From contig CAZYHZ010000010.1 in assembly GCA_964647625.1 (NCBI GenBank), positions 1-64,000 of the forward strand: a stretch of 64,000 nt of DNA, read 5' to 3'. Both the position numbers and the translations under genes were made by a program. The notes under the pieces were generated by a model, which was given only the letters and a program-made list of their open reading frames with translations, made no database searches and was not told where the DNA came from. This document shows positions 34,551 through 43,118 of the stretch, piece after piece (position 1 is the first letter of the stretch; the number at the start of each line of letters is the position of its first letter). Source of the stretch: DASRJG01 sp964647625. Its GTDB lineage: Bacteria > Acidobacteriota > Polarisedimenticolia > Polarisedimenticolales > DASRJG01.

Positions 34551-36383
34551 TTGTCGGAACATTCAGCGGGGGGCCTGAAGCGCCTTCTCGTAGGCGAGCC
34601 GATTCCCTCTCACCTCGCCCACCACGAGCGCTTCGGAAAATCGACCGGTCTCGCGGTTCTCTCCTCGGATGCGCTGTCCTCCGTCGCCTATGCGACCGAA
34701 GAGATCCTCCGCACGCTCCTGATCGCGGGCACCGCGTCGCTCTGGCTCGTCACGCCGATCGGCTGCGTCATTGCCGGCCTGATGCTCGTCATCGGGTTCT
34801 CGTACCGGCAGACGATCATGGCCTACCCCGGCGGCGGCGGCGCCTACCGCGTGGCCGGCGAGAACATCGGCGCCAACTCGGGGCTGGTGGCGGCGGCCGC
34901 GCTCCTTCTCGATTACGTGCTCACCGTGGCGGTCTCGATCGCCGCGGGCGTCGCCGCGATCACGTCGGCGTTTCCCGAATGGCGCGAGGACACCGTCGTG
35001 CTGTCCCTCTCGTTCCTTGCGCTGATCGCGATCGGGAACCTGCGCGGGATCAAGGAATCCGGGCGGCTGTTCGCGGCGCCGACCTACGTGTTCCTCGGCG
35101 GGATGGGAGCGCTCCTCGTCGTGGGCGCGGTGAAGGTCTGGGGCGGGACTGCGGTCGCGCCTGCCGCTCCGGCCGTCGCCGACGCCGCGGCGCCGCTCTC
35201 GATGTTCCTGATCCTGCGCGCGTTCGCCAACGGCTGCACGGCGCTCACCGGCATCGAGGCCATCTCGAACGGCGTGCCCGCGTTCAAGCCGCCCGAGGCG
35301 CGAAACGCCGCGATCACCCTCCTGATCATGATCGCCTGCGCCGTGTCGTGCTTCATGGGCGTCACGCTGCTCGCGCAGGCGTACCACATCGTGCCGACCG
35401 ATTCCGAGACGGTGATCTCGCAGTTGAACCGCGCGATCTTCGGCGGGGGCGGGCCGCTCTACTACGGCATCCAGGCGGCCACGACGATGATCCTCGTGCT
35501 CGCCGCGAACACGGCGTTCTCCGATTTCCCCCGCCTCGCTTCGATCGTGGCGCGCGACGGCTACCTCCCGCGGCAGTTCGCCAACCAGGGCGACCGGCTC
35601 GCGTTCTCGAACGGCATCCTCGTGCTGTCCGTGCTCGCGGGCGTGCTGCTCGTCGCGTTCCACGGCGACACGCACGCCCTGATCCCGCTGTACATGCTCG
35701 GCGTGTTCGTCTCGTTCACGCTGTCGCAGCTCGGGATGGTCATCAAGTCCCGGCGGGAGCGGGACCCGCGCTGGAGGCTGCACGCCGCCATCAACGGAAC
35801 GGGCGCGATCTTGACCGCCGTCGTCCTCGTCGTCGTGTGCGTGACGAAGTTCGGCGAAGGGGCGTGGATCATCGTCGCGCTGATCCCCCTGCTCGTGTTG
35901 TTCTTCCGCGCGATCCACCGTCACTACGCGCGCGTCGCAGCGCAGCTGTCGCTCAAATCGGCAGGCCCCACGGATCAGCGCAAGAGCCTGGTGCTCGTCC
36001 CGATCGGAGGCGTCCATCGCGCGGTCGTGCGGGCGCTCGACTACGCCCGATCTCTCGGGGACGACGTGCGAGCGATCTACGTCGACGTCGATCCGAAGGC
36101 GACCGCGGAGATCCGCGAGCTGTGGTCGCACTGGGGCCACGGGATCCGCCTCGAGGTGCTCGCCTCCCCCTTTCGCTCGGTCACCGCGCCGCTCCTCGAG
36201 TACATCGATCTCGCCGGCGACGAGCGGCCGAACGATTTCATCACCGTGCTCCTGCCGGAATTCGTCCCGGCGGAATGGTGGCAGCATCTCCTGCACAACC
36301 AGCGCGCGCTCCTGATCAAGGCGTCGCTGCTGTTCCGCCGCCGGGTCATCGTCACGAGCGTCCCGTACCACCTGGCGGAATGA
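34551..36383 (+). CDS. kimA: KimA-like APC-superfamily potassium (or amino acid) permease
   Basis: 610 residues from TTG with GGAAGG seven bases upstream; an in-frame TTG 24 bases earlier is also possible. The N-terminal pattern LKRLLVGEPIPSHLAHHERF and LSSDALSSVAYATEEIL, with SYRQTIMAYPGGGGAYRVA, is that of the KimA (YdaO) group within the APC superfamily, as is the length (B. subtilis KimA about 607). About twelve membrane segments span ~35-470, followed by a cytoplasmic C-terminal domain (~480-610) with alternating strands and helices, as in KimA, where it is regulatory. KimA is a proton-coupled high-affinity potassium importer inhibited by c-di-AMP. A DUF4118 protein, the membrane module of the potassium sensor KdpD, is encoded 24 bases downstream, supporting a potassium role. 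Substrate by homology only. Confidence 0.75.
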   Translation: MSEHSAGGLKRLLVGEPIPSHLAHHERFGKSTGLAVLSSDALSSVAYATEEILRTLLIAGTASLWLVTPIGCVIAGLMLVIGFSYRQTIMAYPGGGGAYRVAGENIGANSGLVAAAALLLDYVLTVAVSIAAGVAAITSAFPEWREDTVVLSLSFLALIAIGNLRGIKESGRLFAAPTYVFLGGMGALLVVGAVKVWGGTAVAPAAPAVADAAAPLSMFLILRAFANGCTALTGIEAISNGVPAFKPPEARNAAITLLIMIACAVSCFMGVTLLAQAYHIVPTDSETVISQLNRAIFGGGGPLYYGIQAATTMILVLAANTAFSDFPRLASIVARDGYLPRQFANQGDRLAFSNGILVLSVLAGVLLVAFHGDTHALIPLYMLGVFVSFTLSQLGMVIKSRRERDPRWRLHAAINGTGAILTAVVLVVVCVTKFGEGAWIIVALIPLLVLFFRAIHRHYARVAAQLSLKSAGPTDQRKSLVLVPIGGVHRAVVRALDYARSLGDDVRAIYVDVDPKATAEIRELWSHWGHGIRLEVLASPFRSVTAPLLEYIDLAGDERPNDFITVLLPEFVPAEWWQHLLHNQRALLIKASLLFRRRVIVTSVPYHLAE

Positions 36384-36407
36384 GTCGAAGGTCGAAGGGG
36401 GGCATTC

Positions 36408-36755
36408 ATGAAGGGCGGCGACCGACTGATCTATCAGGCCATGGGGCCCCTGGCGGCGATCCTCCTCGGCATCGCGCTCATCCCGCTCCGGGACGCCGTC
36501 ATCCCGTCGAACTTCACCTTCCCGTTCATCATCTTGACGATCGTCATCGCCGAATACGGGGGCCGGCCGGCGGCCATCGTCACGGCCCTGGTCTCGGCCC
36601 TGAGCCTCGATTTCTTCCTCACGAAGCCCTACCTGCGGCTGACGATCGACGGGAAGCACGACGTGACGGCGTTCCTGGGGCTCGCCGCGTGCGGCCTCGT
36701 CGCGGCGTCGCTCGGCGCCCGGCGCGACCGCCGGAAGCGACCGGGTCAGGTATGA
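36408..36755 (+). CDS. DUF4118 (KdpD-type transmembrane) small membrane protein
   Basis: 115 residues from ATG. Three to four hydrophobic segments with FTFPFIILTIVIAEYGGRPA and SLDFFLTKPYLRLTI, the signature of the KdpD four-helix sensor module (DUF4118). No kinase domain follows, so it is the membrane part alone. Close behind the KimA-like gene on the same strand, hence probably co-transcribed. May modulate potassium uptake or act as a stripped-down sensor. Confidence 0.78.
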   Translation: MKGGDRLIYQAMGPLAAILLGIALIPLRDAVIPSNFTFPFIILTIVIAEYGGRPAAIVTALVSALSLDFFLTKPYLRLTIDGKHDVTAFLGLAACGLVAASLGARRDRRKRPGQV

Positions 36756-36783
36756 TTCCGGCCCATTCTCAAGGAGGTCTCCG

Positions 36784-37164
36784 ATGCTCAAGCGAATCCT
36801 GACGTCTCTCCTCGCCGCGTGCGCCGTCCTGACCGTCGCGTCGCTGCTCCTTGCCGCCGAGCCGGCCAACAGCGCCAAGCTCGTCGTCGACGGCAAGGCG
36901 AAGGACAACGGCCAGGTCAAGATCGCCTTCACGCCGGCGGGCGGCGAGAAGAAAGAAGTCTCCGTCACGATCCAGAAGAAGATGAGCCGCGACAACATCG
37001 CGCGCGATCTCGCCAAGGAGCTGACCGTCGCGCTCGGCTCCGGATACAAGGTCGATCGCTACGACCCCGACAAGATCAAGATCGAAAAGGCGAAGACGGG
37101 ATCTGCGTTCACCCTGGAGATCGTCGGCGTGACCGTTCCGGGCGTCACGGTGATGATGAAGTAG
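36784..37164 (+). CDS. Small secreted protein of unknown function
   Basis: 126 residues from ATG with AAGGAGG at good spacing. Signal peptide ~1-25 (ends LLLAAEP). The mature part is Lys-rich and appears alpha/beta (KLVVDGKAKDNGQVKIAF, EVSVTIQKKMSRDNIARDLA, FTLEIVGVTVPGVTVMMK). No family recognised. Its stop is two bases from the stop of the convergent dioxygenase gene. Confidence 0.7.
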   Translation: MLKRILTSLLAACAVLTVASLLLAAEPANSAKLVVDGKAKDNGQVKIAFTPAGGEKKEVSVTIQKKMSRDNIARDLAKELTVALGSGYKVDRYDPDKIKIEKAKTGSAFTLEIVGVTVPGVTVMMK

Positions 37165-37166
37165 CC

Positions 37167-37943
37167 CTAGTCGAACTGCACCGATCGCTTGGTGAAGGCG
37201 CCGTCCATCCAGAACCCGGTGATGGGAAAGCTCGCCCGCGCGCCCTGGTCGCCGACGGCGCCTGCGGCCACGAGCACCGGCGCGTAGTGCTCCCAGGTCG
37301 GTAACGCCATTCGGGCCGCAGGGGCACGGCGGCGAAAATCGAGCAGCGATTCCGTGTCGAGCTTCGTGAGCGACTCCGCCGCCCACGCGTCGAATTCGCG
37401 CGCCCAGTCCGGGATGCCGGGGCGAAACGCGTAGTGCATGTTGTGCGTGAGGAAGCCGCTGCCGAAGATCAGGACGCCCTCGTCGCGAAGCGGCGAGAGA
37501 GCGCGGCCGAGGCGGAAGAGCAGCTCGGGGTCGAGCGCCGGCATCGAAAGCTGAAGCACGGGAACGTCGGCGTCCGGGTACATGGCGACCAGCGGGACGT
37601 ACGCGCCGTGATCGAGGCCGCGGTCGGGGTCGTCCGTCGAGGCGATCCCGTTCTCCCTCAAAAGCTCGCGCACGCGCGCGGCGAGACGGGGCGCGCCGGG
37701 CGCGGGGTAGAGCGTCCGGTAGTAGCGCTCCGGGAAACCGAAGAAATCGTAGACGAGCGGCACGGTGCGCACGGCACCCAGGGTGGTCGGCTTCTCCTCC
37801 CAGTGCGCCGAGATCATCAGCACGGCCGAAGGCGCGGGAAGCACCTTCGCCCAGGCCGCGAGCTGTCCCATCCACTCCGCGTCGTCGAGCAGGACCGGCG
37901 CGCCGTGCGCCGCGAAGATCACGGGGAATCGCGGCGCGCTCAT
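37167..37943 (-). CDS. LigB-superfamily extradiol dioxygenase (4,5-DOPA dioxygenase-like, YgiD type)
   Basis: 258 residues from an ATG overlapping the RND permease stop (ATGA). Motifs of the class III extradiol/DODA group: N-terminal FAAHGAP, MISAHWEE, GLDHGAYVPL, FGSGFLTHNMHY, TWEHYAPVLVAAGA. Conserved His residues in these motifs form the metal site (iron or zinc). The family ring-opens catechols such as DOPA. Position at the end of a multidrug pump operon suggests a role in detoxifying or recycling a phenolic compound; this is inference. Confidence 0.85.
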   Translation of the reverse strand: MSAPRFPVIFAAHGAPVLLDDAEWMGQLAAWAKVLPAPSAVLMISAHWEEKPTTLGAVRTVPLVYDFFGFPERYYRTLYPAPGAPRLAARVRELLRENGIASTDDPDRGLDHGAYVPLVAMYPDADVPVLQLSMPALDPELLFRLGRALSPLRDEGVLIFGSGFLTHNMHYAFRPGIPDWAREFDAWAAESLTKLDTESLLDFRRRAPAARMALPTWEHYAPVLVAAGAVGDQGARASFPITGFWMDGAFTKRSVQFD

Positions 37944-40900
37944 TCGACTCCGACCGGCTCCAGCTGCTCGATGCCCGCGAACGCCGCTTCCTCGATGCGG
38001 CGCTCGGCGGTGTGGTCCTTCGCGATGAGCATGTAGAGAGACGGCACCACGAACAGCGTGAACATCGTGCCGATCGCCATGCCGGCGACGAGGACGAGAC
38101 CGATCGAGTTCCGCGCGATGGCGCCGGCGCCGGTGACGAGCACGAGCGGGAAGTGGCCCGCGACCGTGGCGACGGTCGTCATCATGACGGGCCGCAGCCG
38201 GATCCGCGCGGCCTGCCGGATCGCCTCGAGCTTCCCGAGCCCGCCGCGCTGGAGCTCGTTGGCGAACTCGACGACGAGGATTCCGTTCTTCGAGACGAGG
38301 CCGACGAGCGTGACGAGCCCGACCTGCGAGTAGATGTTCAGCGTCGTCGTGAACGCGTCGGTGAAGAAGTGCATGTTGGGATTCGGCATCTTCAGGAACG
38401 TCATCAGGAGCGCGCCGAACATCGCGAGCGGCACCGAGCCCGCGAGGATGACGAACGGGTCGCGGAAGCTGTTGAACTGCGCCGCGAGGACCAGGAAGAT
38501 CAGGACCAGCGCGAGCGCGAACGCCGGGAGGAACTTGTTCCCCTCGGTGCGCAGCTGGCGGGACTCGCCGGTGTAGTCGAGGTGGTAGCCCTCGGGGAGG
38601 ACCTGCTTCGCCTCGGTCTCCAGATACGTGAGCGCCTCGTCGAGCGGCACCATCGACACGCCGGAGAGCTTCACCGCGTTCAGCTGCTGGAACCGGTTCA
38701 GCGTGCGGGGCTGCGTCGAGTCCTTGAGGGACGCGATCGTGCTCAGCGGGATCAGCTTGTTGTCGGGCCCCGTCACGTACAGAGCCTGGAGCTGCGCAGC
38801 CGTCAGCCGGGACTGGCGCTCGACCTGCGGGATGACCTTGTAGCTGCGTCCTTCGATGTTGAAGCGGTTGACGAAGTTGCCGCCCACCATCGCCGAGACG
38901 TCGGCCCCGACCTGCTCCAGACTGAGGCCGAGCGCCGCGACCTTCTCGCGGTCGATGACGATCTCGGTCTGGGGCTGGTCGAGCTTGGTGTCGATGATCG
39001 GCGGAAACGCGAACTTTCCGCTCCCGGCGGCCTTCTGTTGCAAGATCTTCGCGAGCTCGACGATCCGCGCGGGCTCGGCAGTCGATGCGATCACGACCTC
39101 GACGGGGAACGACCCGCCGCCGGGGAGCGCGGGCGGCATCACGGGGAAGATGCTGATCCCCGAGATCTGCGACAGCTTCTGCGAGATTTCCGGCATGATC
39201 TGGAACGCGGTCCGCTTCCTCTCGCTCCACGGCTTCAGAACGCCGCCGCCGAAGCCCGACGTCGGGAACGTCAGCTGGAACGTGTAAGCCGTCTCCGGGA
39301 GGCTCCGGAAATCCGCGTCGACCTGGTCGGCGTACTTCATGGTCTGCTCGATGGTCGCGTTCGACGGCGCCTCGATGATTCCGAACACCACCCCCTGGTC
39401 CTCGGTCGGGGCCAGCTCCTTCGAGGAGAGCTTGAACATCGGGAGGCACAGCAGCGTGAGGACGATCCAGACCGTATAGACGGCCGGGCGCGCGTTGAGC
39501 GTCGCGTCGAGCATGCGTCCGTAGAAGTTCCGGAACCGGTCGAAATTCCGGTTGATCAAGCCGGCAAACCCGCGCTCCGCCCCTTCAGGCGTCAGGAGCC
39601 GCGACGACATGACGGGTGACAGCGTCAGCGCGACGATGCCGGAGATCGTCACGGCGCCGGCCAGAGTGAATGCGAACTCGCGGAACAGCGAGCCGGTCAG
39701 GCCGCCCTGGAGGCCGATCGGCGCGTAGACGGTCGCGAGCGTGAGCGTCATCGCGATGATCGGGCCCAACAGCTCGCGCGCGCCGAGGATCGCCGCTTGA
39801 AGCGGCGTGTGTCCTTCACGCAATCGCCGCTCGACGTTCTCCACCACGACGATCGCATCGTCGACGACCAAGCCGACCGAAAGGACGATCGCGAGGAGAG
39901 TCAGCAGGTTCACGGTGAACCCGAATACCTGCATGAGGAACACGGCTCCGACCAGGGACACCGGAATCGCGACCACCGGCACCAGGACCGATCGGAACGA
40001 CCCCATGAACAGGAAGATGACGATCATGACGATGATCAGCGTCTCGATCAGCGTCTTCGTGACCTCGCGCAGGGCATCGCGGATGTAGCCCGTGGCGTCA
40101 TAGGCGATGGACGCCTTCATGCCGGTCGGCAGGTCGGCCTTGATCTTCTCGGTCTCGGCGCGCACGGCCTGGATCACGTCGATGGAGTTCGAGTTCGGCA
40201 GGACCCAGACGCCCATGAACACCGCGGTCTCGCCGGAGAACCGGACCTCGGTGTTGTAGTCCTCGGCGCCCAGCACGACGTCGGCGACGTCGCCGAGCCG
40301 AACGAGGGCGCCGTTCTCTTCCCGGATGACGAGCTGCCGGAATTCCGGGACCGAGCGCAGGTCGGTATTGGTCGTGAGGTTGACCTGGATCAGCGAGCCC
40401 TTCGTTTGACCGACCGCGGCGAGGAAGTTGTTCTTCGCGAGCGCTTCGCGGACCTGAGCGGGGCTGACGTTCAGGGCGGCCATGCGATCGGGCTTGAGCC
40501 AGATCCGCATCGCGAAGGTCCGGCCGCCCAGGATGTCCGCCCGCTGGACGCCCCCGAGCGCCGAAAGCCTCGGCTGAACGACGCGCACCAGGTAGTCCGT
40601 GATCTCGTTCTGCTGGAGGATCTTCGAATTGAAGCTCAAGTAGCACGCGGCGAACTGCGAGTCCGCCGATTCGATGTTGATGACCGGCACCTGCGCATCG
40701 GGCGGCAGATCGCCGCGCACCTGGTCGACCTTGGTCGCGATCTCCGCGAGCGCTTTGCGCGAGTCTTGATTCAGCTTGAGGCGCGCGGTGATCGTCGACA
40801 GGGAGAGCGCGCTCTGGGATTCGAGATAGTCGATGCCGTCGGCACCCGCGATCGCCCGCTCGAGCGGGGCCGTGATGAATCCGCGGACGAGCTCGGCGGA

Positions 40901-41065
40901 GGCGCCGACATACACGGTCGTCACGGTGATCGACGCGTTCTCGCTGCGCGGATACTGCCTGACGTTCAGGGTCCGGATCGCCTGGACGCCGACGATGACG
41001 ATCAGGACGTTGACGACGATCGCCAGGACGGGCCGGCGGATGAACAGATCGGTGAAGGATCGCAC
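37940..41065 (-). CDS. RND multidrug efflux transporter, inner-membrane permease (AcrB/MdtB type)
   Basis: 1,041 residues from ATG, the usual length. N-terminal MRSFTDLFIRRPVLAIVVN, two large periplasmic loops, and the proton-relay Asp pair in the fourth membrane helix (VGLVVDDAIVVVENVERR, near residue 400) identify a hydrophobe/amphiphile efflux permease. It works as a trimer with a periplasmic adaptor (gene just upstream) and an outer-membrane channel; no TolC-type gene is in this window. The operon is headed by a TetR regulator. Substrates unknown. Confidence 0.93.
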   Translation of the reverse strand: MRSFTDLFIRRPVLAIVVNVLIVIVGVQAIRTLNVRQYPRSENASITVTTVYVGASAELVRGFITAPLERAIAGADGIDYLESQSALSLSTITARLKLNQDSRKALAEIATKVDQVRGDLPPDAQVPVINIESADSQFAACYLSFNSKILQQNEITDYLVRVVQPRLSALGGVQRADILGGRTFAMRIWLKPDRMAALNVSPAQVREALAKNNFLAAVGQTKGSLIQVNLTTNTDLRSVPEFRQLVIREENGALVRLGDVADVVLGAEDYNTEVRFSGETAVFMGVWVLPNSNSIDVIQAVRAETEKIKADLPTGMKASIAYDATGYIRDALREVTKTLIETLIIVMIVIFLFMGSFRSVLVPVVAIPVSLVGAVFLMQVFGFTVNLLTLLAIVLSVGLVVDDAIVVVENVERRLREGHTPLQAAILGARELLGPIIAMTLTLATVYAPIGLQGGLTGSLFREFAFTLAGAVTISGIVALTLSPVMSSRLLTPEGAERGFAGLINRNFDRFRNFYGRMLDATLNARPAVYTVWIVLTLLCLPMFKLSSKELAPTEDQGVVFGIIEAPSNATIEQTMKYADQVDADFRSLPETAYTFQLTFPTSGFGGGVLKPWSERKRTAFQIMPEISQKLSQISGISIFPVMPPALPGGGSFPVEVVIASTAEPARIVELAKILQQKAAGSGKFAFPPIIDTKLDQPQTEIVIDREKVAALGLSLEQVGADVSAMVGGNFVNRFNIEGRSYKVIPQVERQSRLTAAQLQALYVTGPDNKLIPLSTIASLKDSTQPRTLNRFQQLNAVKLSGVSMVPLDEALTYLETEAKQVLPEGYHLDYTGESRQLRTEGNKFLPAFALALVLIFLVLAAQFNSFRDPFVILAGSVPLAMFGALLMTFLKMPNPNMHFFTDAFTTTLNIYSQVGLVTLVGLVSKNGILVVEFANELQRGGLGKLEAIRQAARIRLRPVMMTTVATVAGHFPLVLVTGAGAIARNSIGLVLVAGMAIGTMFTLFVVPSLYMLIAKDHTAERRIEEAAFAGIEQLEPVGVE

Positions 41066-41083
41066 CGTACGCCTCCGTCAGGA

Positions 41084-42217
41084 TCAGGAATTGGGGGGAC
41101 GAGGCGCCTCTTTCGCGTCGGGCGCCAGGCTGTTGTTCACGGCGACGCGCGATCCGTTCCGGAGCTTGAAGACTCCGGACGTCGCGACGAGGTCGCCGGC
41201 CTTGAGACCTTCCGTCACGGCGATGAAATCCCCGCGCGCTTGGCCGAGGCGTACGGTCGTCATCTTGACTTCTTGCGCTTCGGCGCCGGTCTTTTCGTCT
41301 TTGACCTTGGACACGACGAACACCGAATCGCCGTACGGCGCGTGAAGGACCGCCGTCGCCGGAACGGTGAGGAGCGTCGGCGCTTCGGGGAGGAGAAGCT
41401 CCACGCGGGCGAACATTCCCGGGTGCAGCGCGCCGTCGGGGTTTCCGACCGTCGCCTGCACCTTGACGTTTCGCGTGGAGGCGTCGACGTCCGGATTGAC
41501 CGCCGTGACCTTGCCGGTGAACACCTCGGCTCCCGTCGCGTCCGTCGTCACGCGCACCTCGAGCGCGCGGCCCGCCTGGGCGAGCTGATGCTCGGGAAGC
41601 GTGAAGTCCACGTAGACCGGATCGAGCGATTGCAAGGAGACGATCGGATCGCCGGGATTGACGAACTGCCCGAGGTTCACCGAGCGGATCCCGAGGCGTC
41701 CCGAAAACGGCGCGCGGATCGTCTTCTTGCCGATCGTCGCCTCGACGGTGTCCACGTCCCCCGTCGTCTTGAGCTGCGCCGCCACGGCGCTGTCGAGGTC
41801 CGCCTTCGCGATGATCCCCTGGGTGTGGAGATCCTGCGCGCGCACGAGATTGCTGCGGGCCAGCTCGGCCTCAGCCATTGCGGCCCGGCGCTGCGCTTCC
41901 TCGGACGACGTGTCGAGGCGGACGAGCACCTGGCCTCGTTCGGCGTGACCGCCGGACGTGAACGCGATCTCGCGGACCGTGCCCGCGAGCTCGGCCTTGA
42001 GGACCACGCCCTGGACGGCCGTCACCGAGCCGACGGCGGGAAGCAGGGACTCCCATTTTTCTTCACGCACCTCCGTCGCGCTGATCGTGTCGGGAGGCAT
42101 CGTGAAGCCCTTCCCCGCCTTGATCATCGTGCCGAACTGCATGGCCTTGACGCCCGCGAGCGCGCCGATGATCACGACCAGAAGGACACCCGCGAAGATC
42201 CATTTTCTCGTCTTCAT
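41084..42217 (-). CDS. RND efflux periplasmic adaptor (membrane fusion protein)
   Basis: 377 residues from an ATG overlapping the TetR stop (ATGA). One N-terminal membrane anchor (~8-25), then lipoyl-like half motif (LKAELAGTVREIAFTSGGHAERGQ), a helical hairpin (~100-160), the second lipoyl half (TIRAPFSGRLGIRSVNLG), a beta-barrel domain (DPVYVDFTLPE) and a membrane-proximal domain. It bridges the permease and an outer-membrane channel. Eighteen bases separate it from the permease gene. Confidence 0.92.
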   Translation of the reverse strand: MKTRKWIFAGVLLVVIIGALAGVKAMQFGTMIKAGKGFTMPPDTISATEVREEKWESLLPAVGSVTAVQGVVLKAELAGTVREIAFTSGGHAERGQVLVRLDTSSEEAQRRAAMAEAELARSNLVRAQDLHTQGIIAKADLDSAVAAQLKTTGDVDTVEATIGKKTIRAPFSGRLGIRSVNLGQFVNPGDPIVSLQSLDPVYVDFTLPEHQLAQAGRALEVRVTTDATGAEVFTGKVTAVNPDVDASTRNVKVQATVGNPDGALHPGMFARVELLLPEAPTLLTVPATAVLHAPYGDSVFVVSKVKDEKTGAEAQEVKMTTVRLGQARGDFIAVTEGLKAGDLVATSGVFKLRNGSRVAVNNSLAPDAKEAPRPPNS

Positions 42218-42867
42218 GTTGCACTCGCTTCGGGCGCCGGGACGGCGCGGGAAAAGAGAAGCGGCCAGAGCGTTCGAAGCATCGCGAGCTGGCGCTCGCG
42301 GATCTGCGCTGCGCTGAACGTCGACGAATCGGCGATCGCGCGGATCATCATCCCGCGCATCGAATCGACGATGAACTCCGCGGCCGTCCGCGGGCTCACG
42401 CCGTCCGCGATCGTCGCCGCCTCATCCGAGGACGCGATGAGCGAAGCGACGCCATCGGTGAAGTACTCCGTCACGTCGCGGACGGCCAGCCGGACCTGCT
42501 CGTTGCGCGCCGCCTCGGCGAAGAGGTCGGCGACGAACGCGAGCTGGAGGTGCGGAGGCTGCTCTTCGCAGTGACGGCAAGAGATCAGTCCCAGCGCGTC
42601 GAACAGCGACGCCGCGCCGCGCGCCTGCTCGAGGATCTCTTTCAGATCGTTGCGATGCTCGCTGGCCATGAACGTGATCACCGCGTCTTTGCTCTCGAAG
42701 TACCGGTAGATGAGGCCGACGCTGATCTGCGCCTCGGCGCTGATGTCGTTCATCGTGGTCAGATGGAACCCCCGGCGCGCGAAGCACGTCATCGCCGCGC
42801 GGAGGATCTGGCGACGCCGGTCCTCGACGTGGTCGGGGGGCGACCCGTTCTTCGGAGTCGATTCCAC
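42214..42867 (-). CDS. TetR/AcrR-family repressor of the RND operon
   Basis: 217 residues from the GTG that has GAGGG about nine bases upstream; an in-frame GTG 21 bases earlier has no ribosome site and lies on the operator palindrome. N-terminal HTH (~15-65): RRRQILRAAMTCFARRGFHLTTMNDI, SVGLIYRYFESKDAVI. The C-terminal ligand-binding domain contains a Cys/His cluster CRHCEEQPPH that might respond to metal or thiol-reactive compounds. Being first in the operon, it probably represses itself and the pump. Confidence 0.88.
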   Translation of the reverse strand: MESTPKNGSPPDHVEDRRRQILRAAMTCFARRGFHLTTMNDISAEAQISVGLIYRYFESKDAVITFMASEHRNDLKEILEQARGAASLFDALGLISCRHCEEQPPHLQLAFVADLFAEAARNEQVRLAVRDVTEYFTDGVASLIASSDEAATIADGVSPRTAAEFIVDSMRGMMIRAIADSSTFSAAQIRERQLAMLRTLWPLLFSRAVPAPEASAT

Positions 42868-42868
42868 T

Positions 42869-42888
42869 GTGAATGAACCCTCATTCAC
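42869..42888. promoter_or_regulatory. Probable TetR operator palindrome
   Basis: GTGAATGA-ACCC-TCATTCAC is a perfect eight-base inverted repeat with a four-base spacer, directly ahead of the chosen TetR start and containing its ribosome site. Length, spacing and TGAATGA half-sites are typical of operators of AcrR/TetR-type repressors, so binding here would block its own transcription or translation. A promoter for the divergent sensor-kinase gene may lie in the 230 bases to the right, in which I see no other gene. Confidence 0.7.
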
Positions 42889-43118
42889 ATGGTGACCGAC
42901 GCCGAAACAACCGTCAAGCCCACGGTGGCCGCAAGCTTGTTGATTCGCTGGTCGGTGGATGTTGCAAAGTGGCGCCGTTCATGAGGAATTCCGCGATTCG
43001 CGTCGCACTTCGAGTACCGCGCAACGCGTGCATGGAAACCGCGCGCAAGTCGTTTTCCATCAGTGAGTTGAGCGCAAGCCGTCAACAAGCTGGCGGCCAC
43101 CGTGGCAGACTGGGCGCG

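Noticed and set aside
34487..36802. A 771-codon plus-strand frame overlapping the permease
   Set aside because: Arg/Gly-rich out-of-frame reading of the KimA-like gene, without membrane segments or motifs.
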